This document shows positions 42,578 through 52,115 of a stretch of DNA of 64,000 nucleotides, in pieces. Source of the DNA: Taibaiella chishuiensis. Its GTDB lineage: Bacteria; Bacteroidota; Bacteroidia; Chitinophagales; Chitinophagaceae. Within the stretch, counting starts at the first letter, position 1. Every line of letters begins with the position of its first letter. The DNA lies in the NCBI RefSeq assembly GCF_003014535.1, contig NZ_PYGD01000007.1, positions 62,001 to 126,000 on the forward strand, given 5' to 3'. Under the pieces are notes generated by a model. The model was not told the origin of the DNA. It did no database searches and was given only the letters and a program-made list of their open reading frames with translations. The translations under genes were made by a program, and so were the position numbers.

Positions 42578-43273
42578 CTAGTGCGTTACGGATTTAGTAT
42601 CGATAGACAGACCCGGGCTCATAGTAGCAGCCATGCTTACGCCTTTTACATAGATACCTTTCGCAGTGGAAGGTTTCATACGGATCAGGGTATTGATCAG
42701 CTCCTGAGCATTTTCAGCAATCTTATTCGGTTCGAAAGAGACACGTCCGATGGAAGCGTGGATGATGCCTGCTTTATCTACTTTGAATGCAATTTTACCA
42801 CCTTTAACATCATTAACAGCTGCTGCTACATCGTTGGTAACAGTACCTGTTTTAGGGTTGGGCATAAGGTTACGAGGACCGAGCACTTTACCCAGTTTAC
42901 CGATCTTAGGCATTACGGAAGGAGTAGCAACGATTACGTCTACACCAGTCCAGCCGCCTTCGATCTTCTGGATGAACTCGTCCAGGCCTACGAAATCAGC
43001 ACCGGCAGCTTTTGCTTCTGCTTCTTTATCTGCAGGGCAAAGTACCAGAACGGTTTTGGTTTTACCGGTACCGTGTGGCAGGGTTACTGTACCACGCAGC
43101 GCCTGGTCTGCTTTCTTAGGGTCGATACCGAGACGAACGTGAACGTCTACAGAGCTATCGAATTTTGTACAGTTTATTTCTTTAACCAACTGAGCAGCCT
43201 CAGCCAGTGTATATACTTTATTTTTGTCGAGTTTAGCTTCTACTGCTTTTCTCTTTTTATTTAAAGATGCCAT
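42578..43273 (-). CDS. rplA: 50S ribosomal protein L1
   Basis: A 231-residue protein: [52 protein letters not shown] and [16 protein letters not shown], the L1 signature. It often represses its own operon by binding mRNA; the leader of rplK was not seen to hold an obvious site. Confidence 0.97.
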   Translation of the reverse strand: MASLNKKRKAVEAKLDKNKVYTLAEAAQLVKEINCTKFDSSVDVHVRLGIDPKKADQALRGTVTLPHGTGKTKTVLVLCPADKEAEAKAAGADFVGLDEFIQKIEGGWTGVDVIVATPSVMPKIGKLGKVLGPRNLMPNPKTGTVTNDVAAAVNDVKGGKIAFKVDKAGIIHASIGRVSFEPNKIAENAQELINTLIRMKPSTAKGIYVKGVSMAATMSPGLSIDTKSVTH

Positions 43274-43313
43274 TGCAACTAAAATTTAAATAAGGTGAAC
43301 CAATTTGGGGGGA

Positions 43314-43757
43314 TTAATTTTGCCAGGGAGCGTTACCTTCTACAGTAAGACCCATGCTGCGTGCTGTACCGGCAACCATTTTCATGGCGCTATCGAGCGT
43401 GAAGCAGTTCAGATCAGCCATTTTATCTTTAGCGATCTCTTCTACCTGTTCCCAGGTTACTTTACCAACTTTGTTACGGTTAGGCTCTTTAGAACCTTTT
43501 TTGATCTTGGAAAGCTCCATCAGCTGAACCGCTGCAGGAGGCGTTTTGATAACGAATTCGAAAGATTTGTCAGTGAAAACGGTGATCAGTACAGGCAATA
43601 CTTTACCTGGTTTGTCCTGGGTACGTGCGTTGAACTGTTTGCAGAATTCCATGATGTTTACACCTTTGGAACCTAACGCTGGACCGATTGGTGGAGCCGG
43701 ATTGGCCTGGCCACCTTTACATTGGAGCTTTACATAGCCCGAAATTTCTTTAGCCAT
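43314..43757 (-). CDS. rplK: 50S ribosomal protein L11
   Basis: A 147-residue protein: [39 protein letters not shown] (thiostrepton-loop Pro-rich motif) and [19 protein letters not shown]. It is the first gene of rplK-rplA-rplJ-rplL. The usual upstream genes nusG and secE are not here. Confidence 0.97.
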   Translation of the reverse strand: MAKEISGYVKLQCKGGQANPAPPIGPALGSKGVNIMEFCKQFNARTQDKPGKVLPVLITVFTDKSFEFVIKTPPAAVQLMELSKIKKGSKEPNRNKVGKVTWEQVEEIAKDKMADLNCFTLDSAMKMVAGTARSMGLTVEGNAPWQN

Positions 43758-43844
43758 TGCTTTAATTTTTGGTATTATCGAGTTGATTTAACTTCTCTCC
43801 CAAATACAAGAATAAGATAAGAGCAGTCTTTAAATTTAAGGGTG

Positions 43845-43852
43845 CAAAAGTA
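43845..43852 (-). promoter_or_regulatory. -7 element of the rplKAJL promoter
   Basis: Leftward TACTTTTG matches TAnnTTTG, 88 bases before the rplK ATG. The best TTTG -33 candidate (43868-43871) has a short 15-base spacer, so the -33 box is uncertain. Confidence 0.5.
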
Positions 43853-44036
43853 GGACATTTTTTAATACAAAAATAATTTTTTCAAAAAAAAGCCCTGAAA
43901 CCTGCATTTTTCCTGGATCGCCCCGCAAAGAAAGCCCTGCCCTGGCTGTTTTGCGGGAAAATAACATCTACTATTTATTTGTTAATCATTGTGATACAAT
44001 ACCCTATTGCCGTATTTTCGTGAAAATAACCGGGAT

Positions 44037-44966
44037 ATGCAAAAGATACTGATCGCAGGCGGCAGCGGTATGGTAGGCGCCAGGCTTAACGAATTGCTGG
44101 TGCAACAAGGCTACGAAACTATTATACTCGGCCGCAGGCTACCGGAAAAACAGCCCAAAGATACGAAAACCACCTATGCAACCTGGGATGTGAACCGTGG
44201 CACGATCGACCGCGACGCCATTGCCCGGGCCGACTATATCGTAAACCTGGCAGGCGCCGGCGTAGCCGAAAAACGCTGGACCGCCGACCGCCGCCGGGAA
44301 ATTATCGACAGCCGTGTAAAAAGCAGCGCCCTGCTGGTAAAAGCACTGCAGGAAACCGACAACCAGGTAAAAGCGGTAGTATCCGCCTCTGCAGCTGGTT
44401 ATTATGGCGCCGACAGGAGCATACCACCCGAAACCGGCTTCCGCGAAGGCGATCCGCCGGCCGGCGACTTCCTGGGGGAAACCTGCCGCTTATGGGAAAA
44501 CAGTATCAGCCCTGTAACCGAGCTGAACAAGCGCCTGGTGATTGTCCGGATCGGCATTGTACTGAGCGGTACCGGCGGCGCACTGGCTGAATTTCGCAAA
44601 CCCCTTAAATTCGGCCTGGCAACAATATTGGGTAGCGGCAGGCAGATCGTGAGCTGGGTCCACATCGACGACCTTTGCCGCCTGATCCTTTATGCAATCG
44701 AACAGGAAGAATTATCGGGCGTATACAATGCTGTGGCGCCCGCCCCGGTAAGCAACAAGACCCTGACCCTGCAACTGGCACGTAACCGCGGCGGGTTTTA
44801 TATACCGGTACGCGTACCGGCTTTTGCCCTTAAAATAGCCATGGGCGCCATGTCGGCCGAGGTATTGAAAAGCGCCACGCTGAGCGCCGACAAAACCTTA
44901 AGCACCGGGTTTTCGTTTAAATACCCCGATATCGACAGCGCCCTGAAACAATTACTGGGACGTTAA
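44037..44966 (+). CDS. TIGR01777 family NAD(P)-binding epimerase-like SDR
   Basis: A 309-residue atypical SDR (SDR39U1 / YfcH-like): N-terminal Rossmann motif ILIAGGSGMVGARLNELL, ADYIVNLAGAGVAEKRW, VKAVVSASAAGYYG, and the C-terminal GGRQIVSWVHIDDLCRLILYAIE. The role of the family is not settled. ATG at 44037 is chosen because homology begins there. It is the first of four closely spaced rightward genes. Confidence 0.88.
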   Translation: MQKILIAGGSGMVGARLNELLVQQGYETIILGRRLPEKQPKDTKTTYATWDVNRGTIDRDAIARADYIVNLAGAGVAEKRWTADRRREIIDSRVKSSALLVKALQETDNQVKAVVSASAAGYYGADRSIPPETGFREGDPPAGDFLGETCRLWENSISPVTELNKRLVIVRIGIVLSGTGGALAEFRKPLKFGLATILGSGRQIVSWVHIDDLCRLILYAIEQEELSGVYNAVAPAPVSNKTLTLQLARNRGGFYIPVRVPAFALKIAMGAMSAEVLKSATLSADKTLSTGFSFKYPDIDSALKQLLGR

Positions 44967-45072
44967 ATGCCCGGCTGCAACCCGCATACGTTTTCCATAC
45001 ACCGGGCCGGTCGTGGTTCCTGTCGTTTGTTTTTATATCTTTCGGGCACGATTCAAGACCAGCGGCATTATC

Positions 45073-45993
45073 ATGGACCCTACCCTTTGTATCTTATTCT
45101 GCGAAAACCCATTGCAACCCGGGGTACCAGATCCCGACTTTACAGCCGAATCTGTAGCCGCGGCAGCGAGTGGTTATAACCTGCTCCTGTTCAGCTACGA
45201 AGCGCTGACGGGCACTTCACCTGCTGAAGCCACCCGGGAAATACAACCGGCGGCTGGCCCGGTACCCCTCATCTACCGGGGCTGGATGCTGACACCGCAA
45301 CAGTATACCTTACTCTATGTCGCATTGAAGGCCAAAAACTATTTCCTGGTCAATACCCCGCAACAATACCGGCATTGCCATTACCTGCCCGATAGCCTGG
45401 AACGGATTAAAGACCTGACACCGGCAACGGTGTTTGAAAAGCTGGAAGATGAAAACAGCATCTCCAGGCTTATCGGCAAGGCCGCCGTATTCGGAGACCG
45501 CCCCGTTGTCGTAAAAGACTTTGTAAAATCAGAAAAGCACGACTGGGCAAGGGCTTGTTTTGTGCCCCGGGCATCCGATACCGCTGCGCTACGGCAGGTA
45601 ATCGATACCCTGCTGCAACTCCGGGGCAAATACCTGAACGAAGGCCTCGTGATCCGGGAATTTATGGACCTTAGCCCTTTGACGCTGCATACGAAAAGTG
45701 GTATGCCACTTACCGAAGAATACCGCCTGTTTTTTCTCCAAAAGCAACTCCTGGGTATCTATAACTATTGGGAAGAAGGCGGGTACCGGCCGGGACTGCC
45801 CGATACCACCATTTTTGAAGCCATCGCACAAAAGATAGACAGCAATTTCTTTACTATGGACATTGCCCGCAAAACAGATGGCGCCTTTATAATTATGGAG
45901 CTTGGCGATGGTCAGGTTGCCGGTCTGCCGGAAGCAACCGACATTCCCCTGTTTTATCATACCCTGAAGAAATACCTGGTAACCGCAACCTAA
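45073..45993 (+). CDS. ATP-grasp domain protein (DUF4343-like)
   Basis: A 306-residue protein with an N-terminal alpha/beta part and a C-terminal ATP-grasp-like region: VVVKDFVKSEKHDWARACFVP (ATP-binding Lys), GLVIREFMDLSPL, EYRLFFLQKQLLGIYNYWEEGGY, and FFTMDIARKTDGAFIIMELGDGQVAGLP (metal-binding Asp/Glu end). This pattern matches ATP-grasp proteins of the DUF4343 group, whose substrate is unknown. It is not closely similar to GwsG. The next gene starts 9 bases after its stop. Confidence 0.78.
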   Translation: MDPTLCILFCENPLQPGVPDPDFTAESVAAAASGYNLLLFSYEALTGTSPAEATREIQPAAGPVPLIYRGWMLTPQQYTLLYVALKAKNYFLVNTPQQYRHCHYLPDSLERIKDLTPATVFEKLEDENSISRLIGKAAVFGDRPVVVKDFVKSEKHDWARACFVPRASDTAALRQVIDTLLQLRGKYLNEGLVIREFMDLSPLTLHTKSGMPLTEEYRLFFLQKQLLGIYNYWEEGGYRPGLPDTTIFEAIAQKIDSNFFTMDIARKTDGAFIIMELGDGQVAGLPEATDIPLFYHTLKKYLVTAT

Positions 45994-46002
45994 AACAATC
46001 CT

Positions 46003-46821
46003 ATGAAAAAATACCTCTTCCTGTTATGGGCACTGCCTGCTTGCTCCATGCCGGCAAAAGAAGATCCGACGGAGCTGGCGCAACCGATCGTTGAAGAAGG
46101 CAAAATGTTATACAGGTCCGAAATGGCCTCCTGGTACGGCACAGACCTGTTCCGGGATTTTTACCGCGAACAGGATAAGATAGGCGGCTACTTCTCCTAT
46201 GCCGACAAGGATAAAACGAAATGTATTTTCTTTTCCAACGCTGATACGCCCGAAGTGATCGGCACCATTACCTTCGATAGCACTTTTATCCCGGACAAGG
46301 CCACCATCGAACTGGCCGTAAGACCCTTTACCGATACCGAAGAAGAGCTGTACACAATCCGTACCCGGGCCTTATATGCCATGGTGAACGACAGTTTTTT
46401 CAGGCGGTACGAAAAGACGGACTGGAACCTGGTGCCACTGATCAGCAACAACGAGAAAAAGGTGTATGTACTGACCGGGCCCGCGGAAGACGGCGTTGTG
46501 ATCCTGGGCAACGATTACCTGCTTACCTTTGACAAGGCCTACGCGCTCGTGGATCAAAAACGGCTGCATAAAAGCATGCTTACCCTGCCCTATGAGCCCG
46601 GTACCACAAGCGAGGGCGGCATGCACACACACCTGCCCGAAACCGGCGATTTCATTACGGCAACGGATATCTGTACCTTGATGTTGTATGGGAAATATAC
46701 CGGCTGGAAACAGCATATTGTCGTTTCAGATAAATACGTCAACATCTGGGATTGCACCACCAACAAGCTTACGGTAATACCCGCAGCCCAATACAATAAG
46801 ACCAAAGAAGGCCGGAAATAA
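46003..46821 (+). CDS. putative lipoprotein of unknown function
   Basis: A 272-residue protein with a short signal and lipobox-like LPAC at residues 12-15, so probably lipid-anchored. The body is beta-rich (SYADKDKTKCIFFSNADTPEVIGTITFDSTF; KVYVLTGPAEDGVVILGNDYLLTF) and the end has HIVVSDKYVNIWDCTTN. No family recognised. Probably in one transcript with the ATP-grasp gene and the next secreted protein. Confidence 0.75.
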   Translation: MKKYLFLLWALPACSMPAKEDPTELAQPIVEEGKMLYRSEMASWYGTDLFRDFYREQDKIGGYFSYADKDKTKCIFFSNADTPEVIGTITFDSTFIPDKATIELAVRPFTDTEEELYTIRTRALYAMVNDSFFRRYEKTDWNLVPLISNNEKKVYVLTGPAEDGVVILGNDYLLTFDKAYALVDQKRLHKSMLTLPYEPGTTSEGGMHTHLPETGDFITATDICTLMLYGKYTGWKQHIVVSDKYVNIWDCTTNKLTVIPAAQYNKTKEGRK

Positions 46822-46877
46822 GGACTGGCGGAACAACCGGCAGGTCCCGCCCCCCTTTACAGGCGCAACCAAAGAAC

Positions 46878-47522
46878 ATGATAACACGAACAAGAAAGCA
46901 TCGCTACGCCAAAACGGGCCTGGCCATCCTGGCCCTCTTTGCCGCAGTCACAACAAGCTCCGCACAGGCCCCGCTTAAAAACAGGGACACCCTCGTACTT
47001 AAAGAAAGCCGCAGTACAGACGATATACCGGTAAACGAATACCTGCAGGAACAGTTGCAGGCCACGAGGCAGAACTTTAAAAAGATCAATTCGACTACCC
47101 GGTGGACCCGGGTAAAGGAGCGGTCCCTGACCGAAACGACAGAAGGTGGTTATGCCTTGTTTTATTACCAGGGCCAGCTATTACAAAAGATCGTGGCGCG
47201 GCAATACGGGGAAATGTTCCAGCAACTGGATGAGTATTACCTGCTCAACGGACAGCTTTCCTTTGTACTGGAACGCACCTACCGCTACAACCGGCCTATC
47301 TATTACGACAGTGCCGCCATGAAGGCCAACCAGGATACCGAAGCCTTCGACTTCGACAGTTCCAAAATCGAGGAGAACCGCTGTTATTTCTTACATGGCC
47401 GGCTCGCCCACCTGCTCAACAACCAGGATTGCGGTGCGCCTTTTGCCGCCGATTTTCTGCAGGAAGAAGAAAAAAGAATAAAAGCTGCTTACAGCGACCT
47501 GCTGCGCCTCGGTAAAAAGTAA
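46878..47522 (+). CDS. secreted protein of unknown function
   Basis: A 214-residue protein with a signal peptide (GLAILALFAAVTTSSAQA). The mature part is charged and helical, with LNGQLSFVLERTYRYNRPIYYD and the ending FLQEEEKRIKAAYSDLLRLGKK. No family recognised. It is last in the group, before a strong shared terminator. Confidence 0.72.
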   Translation: MITRTRKHRYAKTGLAILALFAAVTTSSAQAPLKNRDTLVLKESRSTDDIPVNEYLQEQLQATRQNFKKINSTTRWTRVKERSLTETTEGGYALFYYQGQLLQKIVARQYGEMFQQLDEYYLLNGQLSFVLERTYRYNRPIYYDSAAMKANQDTEAFDFDSSKIEENRCYFLHGRLAHLLNNQDCGAPFAADFLQEEEKRIKAAYSDLLRLGKK

Positions 47523-47585
47523 TACCATCCGGCCGCCCTACAGGTTATCGATAAGCATTACCGAAAAACATAGTTATAAAATACA

Positions 47586-47622
47586 AAAGGCGAAACCCGG
47601 TCCAGGACCGGGTTTCGCCTTT
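47586..47622. terminator. bidirectional terminator between the secreted-protein group and clpC
   Basis: An almost perfect palindrome: 18-base arms (47586-47603 and 47605-47622, AAAGGCGAAACCCGGTCC and its complement) around a single base. In practice a 16-bp stem with a 5-base loop. It serves the convergent genes on both sides. Confidence 0.88.
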
Positions 47623-47639
47623 ATGACTATTCAAAAAAC

Positions 47640-50195
47640 TTAGTCTTTTGTTTCTGTCTTTTCTTTTTTGTCTTTTCCTTTCGACACGGTAAACACGATC
47701 TTCTCCTGCTCTTTATCGTAGTCGGCCACAGCTTTGTCGCCTTCTTTGATATTGTGGTTCAGGATCTCTTCGGCCAGCGGATCTTCGAGGTATTTCTGGA
47801 TCGCCCTGTGCAACGGCCTTGCACCGAACTGGACATCATAACCTTTCTCCGAAATAAACTTCTTGGCTTCGGGGGTAAGTTCCAGCGAGAAGCCGAGGGT
47901 ATTCATCCGTTTCATCACATCTTTCATAATGATGTCGATGATCAGGTTGATATGTTCTTCGGTCAGCGAGTTGAAGATGATCACATCGTCGAGCCTGTTC
48001 AGGAATTCCGGGCTGAAAGTGCGTTTCAGCGCCCTTTCGATCACCGCCCTGTTGTTTTCTTCTGAAGTAGACACTTTCGCTGCGGTAGCAAAACCTACAC
48101 CATCACCAAAGTCTTTCAACTGGCGTGCACCGATATTGGACGTCATGATGATGATCGAGTTTTTAAAGTCGACTTTACGACCCAGGCCATCGGTAAGCTG
48201 TCCGTCGTCGAGCACCTGCAACAGAATATTGAAGATATCGGGGTGTGCTTTTTCGATCTCATCGAGCAGGATTACGGAGTAAGGTTTACGGCGTACTTTC
48301 TCGGTCAGCTGTCCGCCTTCTTCATAACCCACATAACCCGGAGGTGCACCGATCAGTCGGCTCAGAGAGAATTTCTCCATGTACTCACTCATATCGATAC
48401 GGATCAGCGCATCTTCGCTGTCGAACAGGTAGCGGGCCAGGGCCTTGGTCAGCTCTGTTTTACCCACACCGGTAGGTCCGAGGAAGATAAAGGAGCCGAT
48501 CGGTTTTTTCGGATCTTTCAGGCCCACCCTGTTCCTTTGAATGGCTTTCACCACTTTCTGGATGGCTTCGTCCTGGCCGATTACCATGCCTTTCAGGTCT
48601 TCGCTCATACGGCGCAGCTTCTCGCTTTCGGCTTCCACCATACGCATTACCGGGATACCGGTCATCATGCTCACTACTTCAGCGATATCTTCGTCGTGGA
48701 TCGGGTAGCGTTTGTGTTTCACTTCTTCTTCCCAATCGCTTTTGGCTTTTTCCAGTTCTTCACCGAGGCGTTTTTCTTTATCGCGCAGTGCGGCTGCTTC
48801 TTCGAAGCGCTGGCTCTTCACGACTTTGTTTTTTTCCAGTTTGATATCTTCGATGCTCTTTTCGAGATCCAGGATATTCTTCGGTACATTGATGTTTTTG
48901 AGGTGCACCCTGGCGCCTACTTCATCCATTACGTCGATCGCTTTATCGGGCAGAAGGCGGTCGGTCATATACCGGTCGCTCAGCTTCACACAAGCCTCCA
49001 CGGCATCCTTATCGTAAGTTACATTGTGGAACTCTTCGTACTTGGTACGGATGTTGTTGAGGATCGCGATGGTTTCGTCCACGCTAGGCGGTTCGATCAG
49101 CACTTTCTGGAAGCGGCGGTCAAGGGCTCCGTCTTTCTCGATGTACATACGGTACTCGTCGAGGGTAGAGGCGCCGATACACTGCAGCTCACCACGGGAC
49201 AGTGCCGGTTTGAAAATATTGGAGGCATCGAGCGAACCGGAAGCGCCACCTGCGCCAACAATCGTGTGGATCTCATCGATAAACAGGATCACGTCCCTGT
49301 TTTTCTCCAGCTCGTTCATGATCGCCTTCATACGTTCTTCGAACTGGCCACGGTATTTGGTACCGGCTACCAGTGCTGCAAGATCCAGGCTGATGACGCG
49401 TTTGTCGAACAGGATACGGGAAACTTTTCTTTGCACGATACGCAGGGCAAGGCCTTCCACGATCGCGGTTTTACCCACGCCCGGCTCACCGATCAGGATC
49501 GGGTTATTCTTTTTACGGCGCGACAGGATCTGGCTTACCCTTTCGATCTCTTGCTCGCGGCCTACGATCGGGTCAAGGTTGCCCAGTTCGGCCATGCGCG
49601 TAATGTCGCGGCCGAAATTGTCCAGTACCGGGGTTTTTGATTTTACATTACCGGCCGCTGCGCCACCCTGGCGCTGACGTTGCTGGTATTGACGGCGTTC
49701 TTCGTCCTCGAATTCTTCGGAACCCTGGTCGCCGGTATATTCTGCACCGGGCATATCGCCCTGGAGAATGCTTAATTCATTTTTAAAGCGCTCATAATCC
49801 ACATCATGGTTGTGCAGGATCTGCGCTGCGGGATTTTCTTTATTTTTCAAGATAGAAAGCATTAAATGTTCAGACTCCACAGTACGGCTCTTCAGCGTTT
49901 TCGCCTCCAGCACCGTAATGCGTATTACTTTTTCTGCCTGCCGGGTTAAGGGCAAACTGTTCGGGGTGGTTACCGTACGATTGTTTTTGTCTTTAATAAC
50001 AACCTCCACTTCTTTCCGTAAATCAAACAAATCGATCTGGAAAGATTGCAGGATACGCATGGCCATACTTTCTCCTTCGCGGATGAGGCCGAGTAACAAA
50101 TGTTCCGTTCCTATAAAATCATTGCCTAATCGGAGTGCTTCTTCGCGGCTGTAAGAAATGATCTCTTTTACTTTTGGTGAGAAATTAGAATCCAT
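47640..50195 (-). CDS. clpC: ATP-dependent Clp protease ATP-binding subunit ClpC
   Basis: An 851-residue Hsp100 unfoldase that feeds proteins to ClpP. Order: two ClpN repeats ([10 protein letters not shown] near residue 32 and SEHLMLSIL near 110), AAA1 with [15 protein letters not shown] (about 240), a UVR-type linker domain ([25 protein letters not shown], about 450), and AAA2 with [15 protein letters not shown] (about 575). The UVR domain between the modules marks ClpC rather than ClpB or ClpA. ATG at 50195 starts [11 protein letters not shown]; the frame opens earlier only with a TTG. Confidence 0.96.
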   Translation of the reverse strand: MDSNFSPKVKEIISYSREEALRLGNDFIGTEHLLLGLIREGESMAMRILQSFQIDLFDLRKEVEVVIKDKNNRTVTTPNSLPLTRQAEKVIRITVLEAKTLKSRTVESEHLMLSILKNKENPAAQILHNHDVDYERFKNELSILQGDMPGAEYTGDQGSEEFEDEERRQYQQRQRQGGAAAGNVKSKTPVLDNFGRDITRMAELGNLDPIVGREQEIERVSQILSRRKKNNPILIGEPGVGKTAIVEGLALRIVQRKVSRILFDKRVISLDLAALVAGTKYRGQFEERMKAIMNELEKNRDVILFIDEIHTIVGAGGASGSLDASNIFKPALSRGELQCIGASTLDEYRMYIEKDGALDRRFQKVLIEPPSVDETIAILNNIRTKYEEFHNVTYDKDAVEACVKLSDRYMTDRLLPDKAIDVMDEVGARVHLKNINVPKNILDLEKSIEDIKLEKNKVVKSQRFEEAAALRDKEKRLGEELEKAKSDWEEEVKHKRYPIHDEDIAEVVSMMTGIPVMRMVEAESEKLRRMSEDLKGMVIGQDEAIQKVVKAIQRNRVGLKDPKKPIGSFIFLGPTGVGKTELTKALARYLFDSEDALIRIDMSEYMEKFSLSRLIGAPPGYVGYEEGGQLTEKVRRKPYSVILLDEIEKAHPDIFNILLQVLDDGQLTDGLGRKVDFKNSIIIMTSNIGARQLKDFGDGVGFATAAKVSTSEENNRAVIERALKRTFSPEFLNRLDDVIIFNSLTEEHINLIIDIIMKDVMKRMNTLGFSLELTPEAKKFISEKGYDVQFGARPLHRAIQKYLEDPLAEEILNHNIKEGDKAVADYDKEQEKIVFTVSKGKDKKEKTETKD

Positions 50196-50308
50196 ATCGG
50201 GATGTTTCAAAAATTGAATTCGTTAAAAACAAAGGAAAGACTTAATAGTAAAAGATCAAACATTATGCCAGTGTCGCTGCTGTTTAATCCGTCTATCCTA
50301 TAAACGGT

Positions 50309-50316
50309 CAAAAGTA
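50309..50316 (-). promoter_or_regulatory. -7 element, probable clpC promoter
   Basis: Leftward TACTTTTG matches TAnnTTTG, 114 bases before the clpC ATG. No clear -33 box. The 287-base gap to the STAS gene holds divergent promoters. Confidence 0.4.
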
Positions 50317-50435
50317 ATTTCTGGTTTAAAACGAACGGGAATATTTTATAAAATGCTAAGTTAGATAAATTTGATAATTATTGAAAATGCATTATTCTTG
50401 TATATGGACAAGAGCGTTCAATACGTTTTTTACGC

Positions 50436-50443
50436 TAATTTTG
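50436..50443 (+). promoter_or_regulatory. -7 element of the STAS-rnz promoter
   Basis: TAATTTTG matches TAnnTTTG, 54 bases before the ATG at 50498. The -33 box is unclear. Confidence 0.5.
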
Positions 50444-50497
50444 AACCTTTTAGCTTTTACACTGTCAAAGTACCAATAAATTTATCCGCTTAATACA

Positions 50498-50872
50498 ATG
50501 GAATTCAAAATTGATACCAAACCAACTTACACTGTAATTACGCCGGAAACCGGCGCATTAAGTGCTAATTTGGCAGAGGAGATACGACAAAAGATAGCAG
50601 AACTTACCATAACAGGCAGTCACAACTTCATCGTCAACTTACATAATTGCAGTGATATGGAAATTGCTGCCGGTAACCAGCTTATCGAGCTTCACCAATC
50701 CCTGTATAACCAGGATTCTTCCCTGGTGTTTACCGAAGTGCCGGAATGTGTATTGCAGACCATGAAACAACAGCAATTTCACCTGAGCCTGAACCTGACG
50801 CCTTCCATGCAGGAAGCCGTGGATATTATCAGTATGGAAGTATTGGAAAGAGACCTCTTTAAAGAATTATGA
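50498..50872 (+). CDS. STAS-domain protein (anti-anti-sigma-like)
   Basis: A 124-residue protein with an alpha/beta pattern of STAS domains: EFKIDTKPTYTVITPETGAL, IVNLHNCSDMEIAAGNQLIELHQSL, SSLVFTEVPECVLQTM. In place of the usual DLS phosphorylation site it reads NLHNCSDME, so control by serine phosphorylation is uncertain. The stop overlaps the rnz ATG (ATGA), showing coupled translation. It may not be part of a sigma-factor switch. Confidence 0.7.
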   Translation: MEFKIDTKPTYTVITPETGALSANLAEEIRQKIAELTITGSHNFIVNLHNCSDMEIAAGNQLIELHQSLYNQDSSLVFTEVPECVLQTMKQQQFHLSLNLTPSMQEAVDIISMEVLERDLFKEL

Positions 50873-51777
50873 TCCGGGTTACCATTTTAGGCAACAATTC
50901 GGCACTGCCGGCGTATGACCGTCACCCCACGGCCCAGATTATAGAATTGAGGGAACAGCTGCTGCTTATGGATTGCGGCGAAGGTACCCAGATCCAGCTG
51001 CAACGGTATAACATCCGCCGCAGAAGAATCAACTACATATTTATCAGCCATTTACATGGCGATCATTACTTTGGTCTTATCGGCCTGCTTACCAGTATGG
51101 GCCTGCTCGGACGTACCGCACCCCTGTGCATCTATGGTCCGCCCGCACTCAAGGACATTATTGACCTGCACCTGGCAGTTGCCGGCACTACCCTGCCCTA
51201 TGTACTTCATTTCGAGGGTCTTGAAGAAGGTGTAGTGCGCGACCTGGTCGATACGCCCCATTTTAAGGTAAGCTGTTTCCCCGTCATTCACCGTATACCT
51301 TGCCACGGCTTTGTGTTTACGCTTAAAGGCAGTGGTCGTAAACTGCTCCCGGAAAAATGTAAGGAGCTGGAAATACCGGCCGCCTACTACAACCAGTTGA
51401 AACAGGGCGAAGACTACCTGCGCCGCGATGGCCGCCTGATCAAAAACGAAGAGGTAACGACAGAAGGCAATCCCGACAAACGGTACGCCTATGCCGCCGA
51501 TACCCTGTACACGGAGTCCATCCTGCCTTTTATCCGTAATGCCGATGCCCTTTACCACGAAAGCACCTACCTGGACGACAACCGGGAACGGGCTTTCGAC
51601 CGCTTTCACAGTACCGCCGCCCAGGCCGCTGAATTAGCGGGCAAGGCAGCGGTAAAACGTCTCCTGCTCGGGCATTTCTCCTCCAAGTACCAGGACCTTT
51701 CCCCTTTTTATACCGAAGCCAGCGCCATCTTCCCCGATGTGGAAATTACCACGGAAGGAACAACGTATGAGATATAG
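50869..51777 (+). CDS. rnz: ribonuclease Z (tRNA 3'-end endonuclease)
   Basis: A 302-residue metallo-beta-lactamase-fold enzyme that cuts tRNA precursors after the discriminator base. MRVTILGNNSALPAYDRHPTAQ-type start, LMDCGEGTQIQLQRY, the zinc motif SHLHGDHYFGLIGLL (HxHxDH), FTLKGSGRKLLPEK exosite region, YAADTLY and LLLGHFSSKYQD with downstream His. Start overlaps the STAS gene by four bases. Confidence 0.95.
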   Translation: MIRVTILGNNSALPAYDRHPTAQIIELREQLLLMDCGEGTQIQLQRYNIRRRRINYIFISHLHGDHYFGLIGLLTSMGLLGRTAPLCIYGPPALKDIIDLHLAVAGTTLPYVLHFEGLEEGVVRDLVDTPHFKVSCFPVIHRIPCHGFVFTLKGSGRKLLPEKCKELEIPAAYYNQLKQGEDYLRRDGRLIKNEEVTTEGNPDKRYAYAADTLYTESILPFIRNADALYHESTYLDDNRERAFDRFHSTAAQAAELAGKAAVKRLLLGHFSSKYQDLSPFYTEASAIFPDVEITTEGTTYEI

Positions 51778-52115
51778 GGGGAGATGTGAGATGTGAGATA
51801 TTAGATTTTAGATATTAGATGTTAGATGTCATCCTGAGCGCAGCGAAGGATCTCATTAGTTAGCTGGCTTTGTTAGCATGTAAAGCATGAAGAATTAAGA
51901 GGGTGATTGTCATCCTGAGCATCGCGAAGGAGCTCATTAGTTAGCTGGCTTTGTTTGAGTGATGCGATAAAGGGTTGTTGTCATCCTGAGCATAGCGAAG
52001 GAACTCATTAGTTAGCTGGCTTTATAAGCGTGTAAAGCATGAAGTATCAAGAGGATGGTTGTCATCCGGCTCTTATCAATACTCACATCCCAATACCCAA
52101 TACCCAATACCCACC
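51778..52115. repeat. mosaic repeat region: heptamers and a 71-81-bp repeated unit
   Basis: No gene here. Left: drifting GTGAGAT / TTAGATG heptamers (51783-51828). Middle: three copies of a 45-bp unit (GTCATCCTGAGC, then GCGAAGGAnCTCATTAGTTAGCTGGCTTT) starting at 51829, 51909 and 51980, plus a cut-off fourth at 52061, spaced 80, 71 and 81 bases. Spacers share GTAAAGCATGAAG-type text. Right: ACCCAAT heptamers (about 52076-52110), abutting the stop of the next gene. Same architecture as 30925-31375. Confidence 0.85.

Noticed and set aside
48243-49640. 465-residue open frame on the + strand
   Set aside because: Antisense to clpC; no recognisable motif.
51829-52070. CRISPR array with about 45-bp repeats
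   Set aside because: Spacers are short, partly similar to one another and unequal; the 45-bp unit also occurs singly elsewhere, as a dispersed intergenic repeat does.
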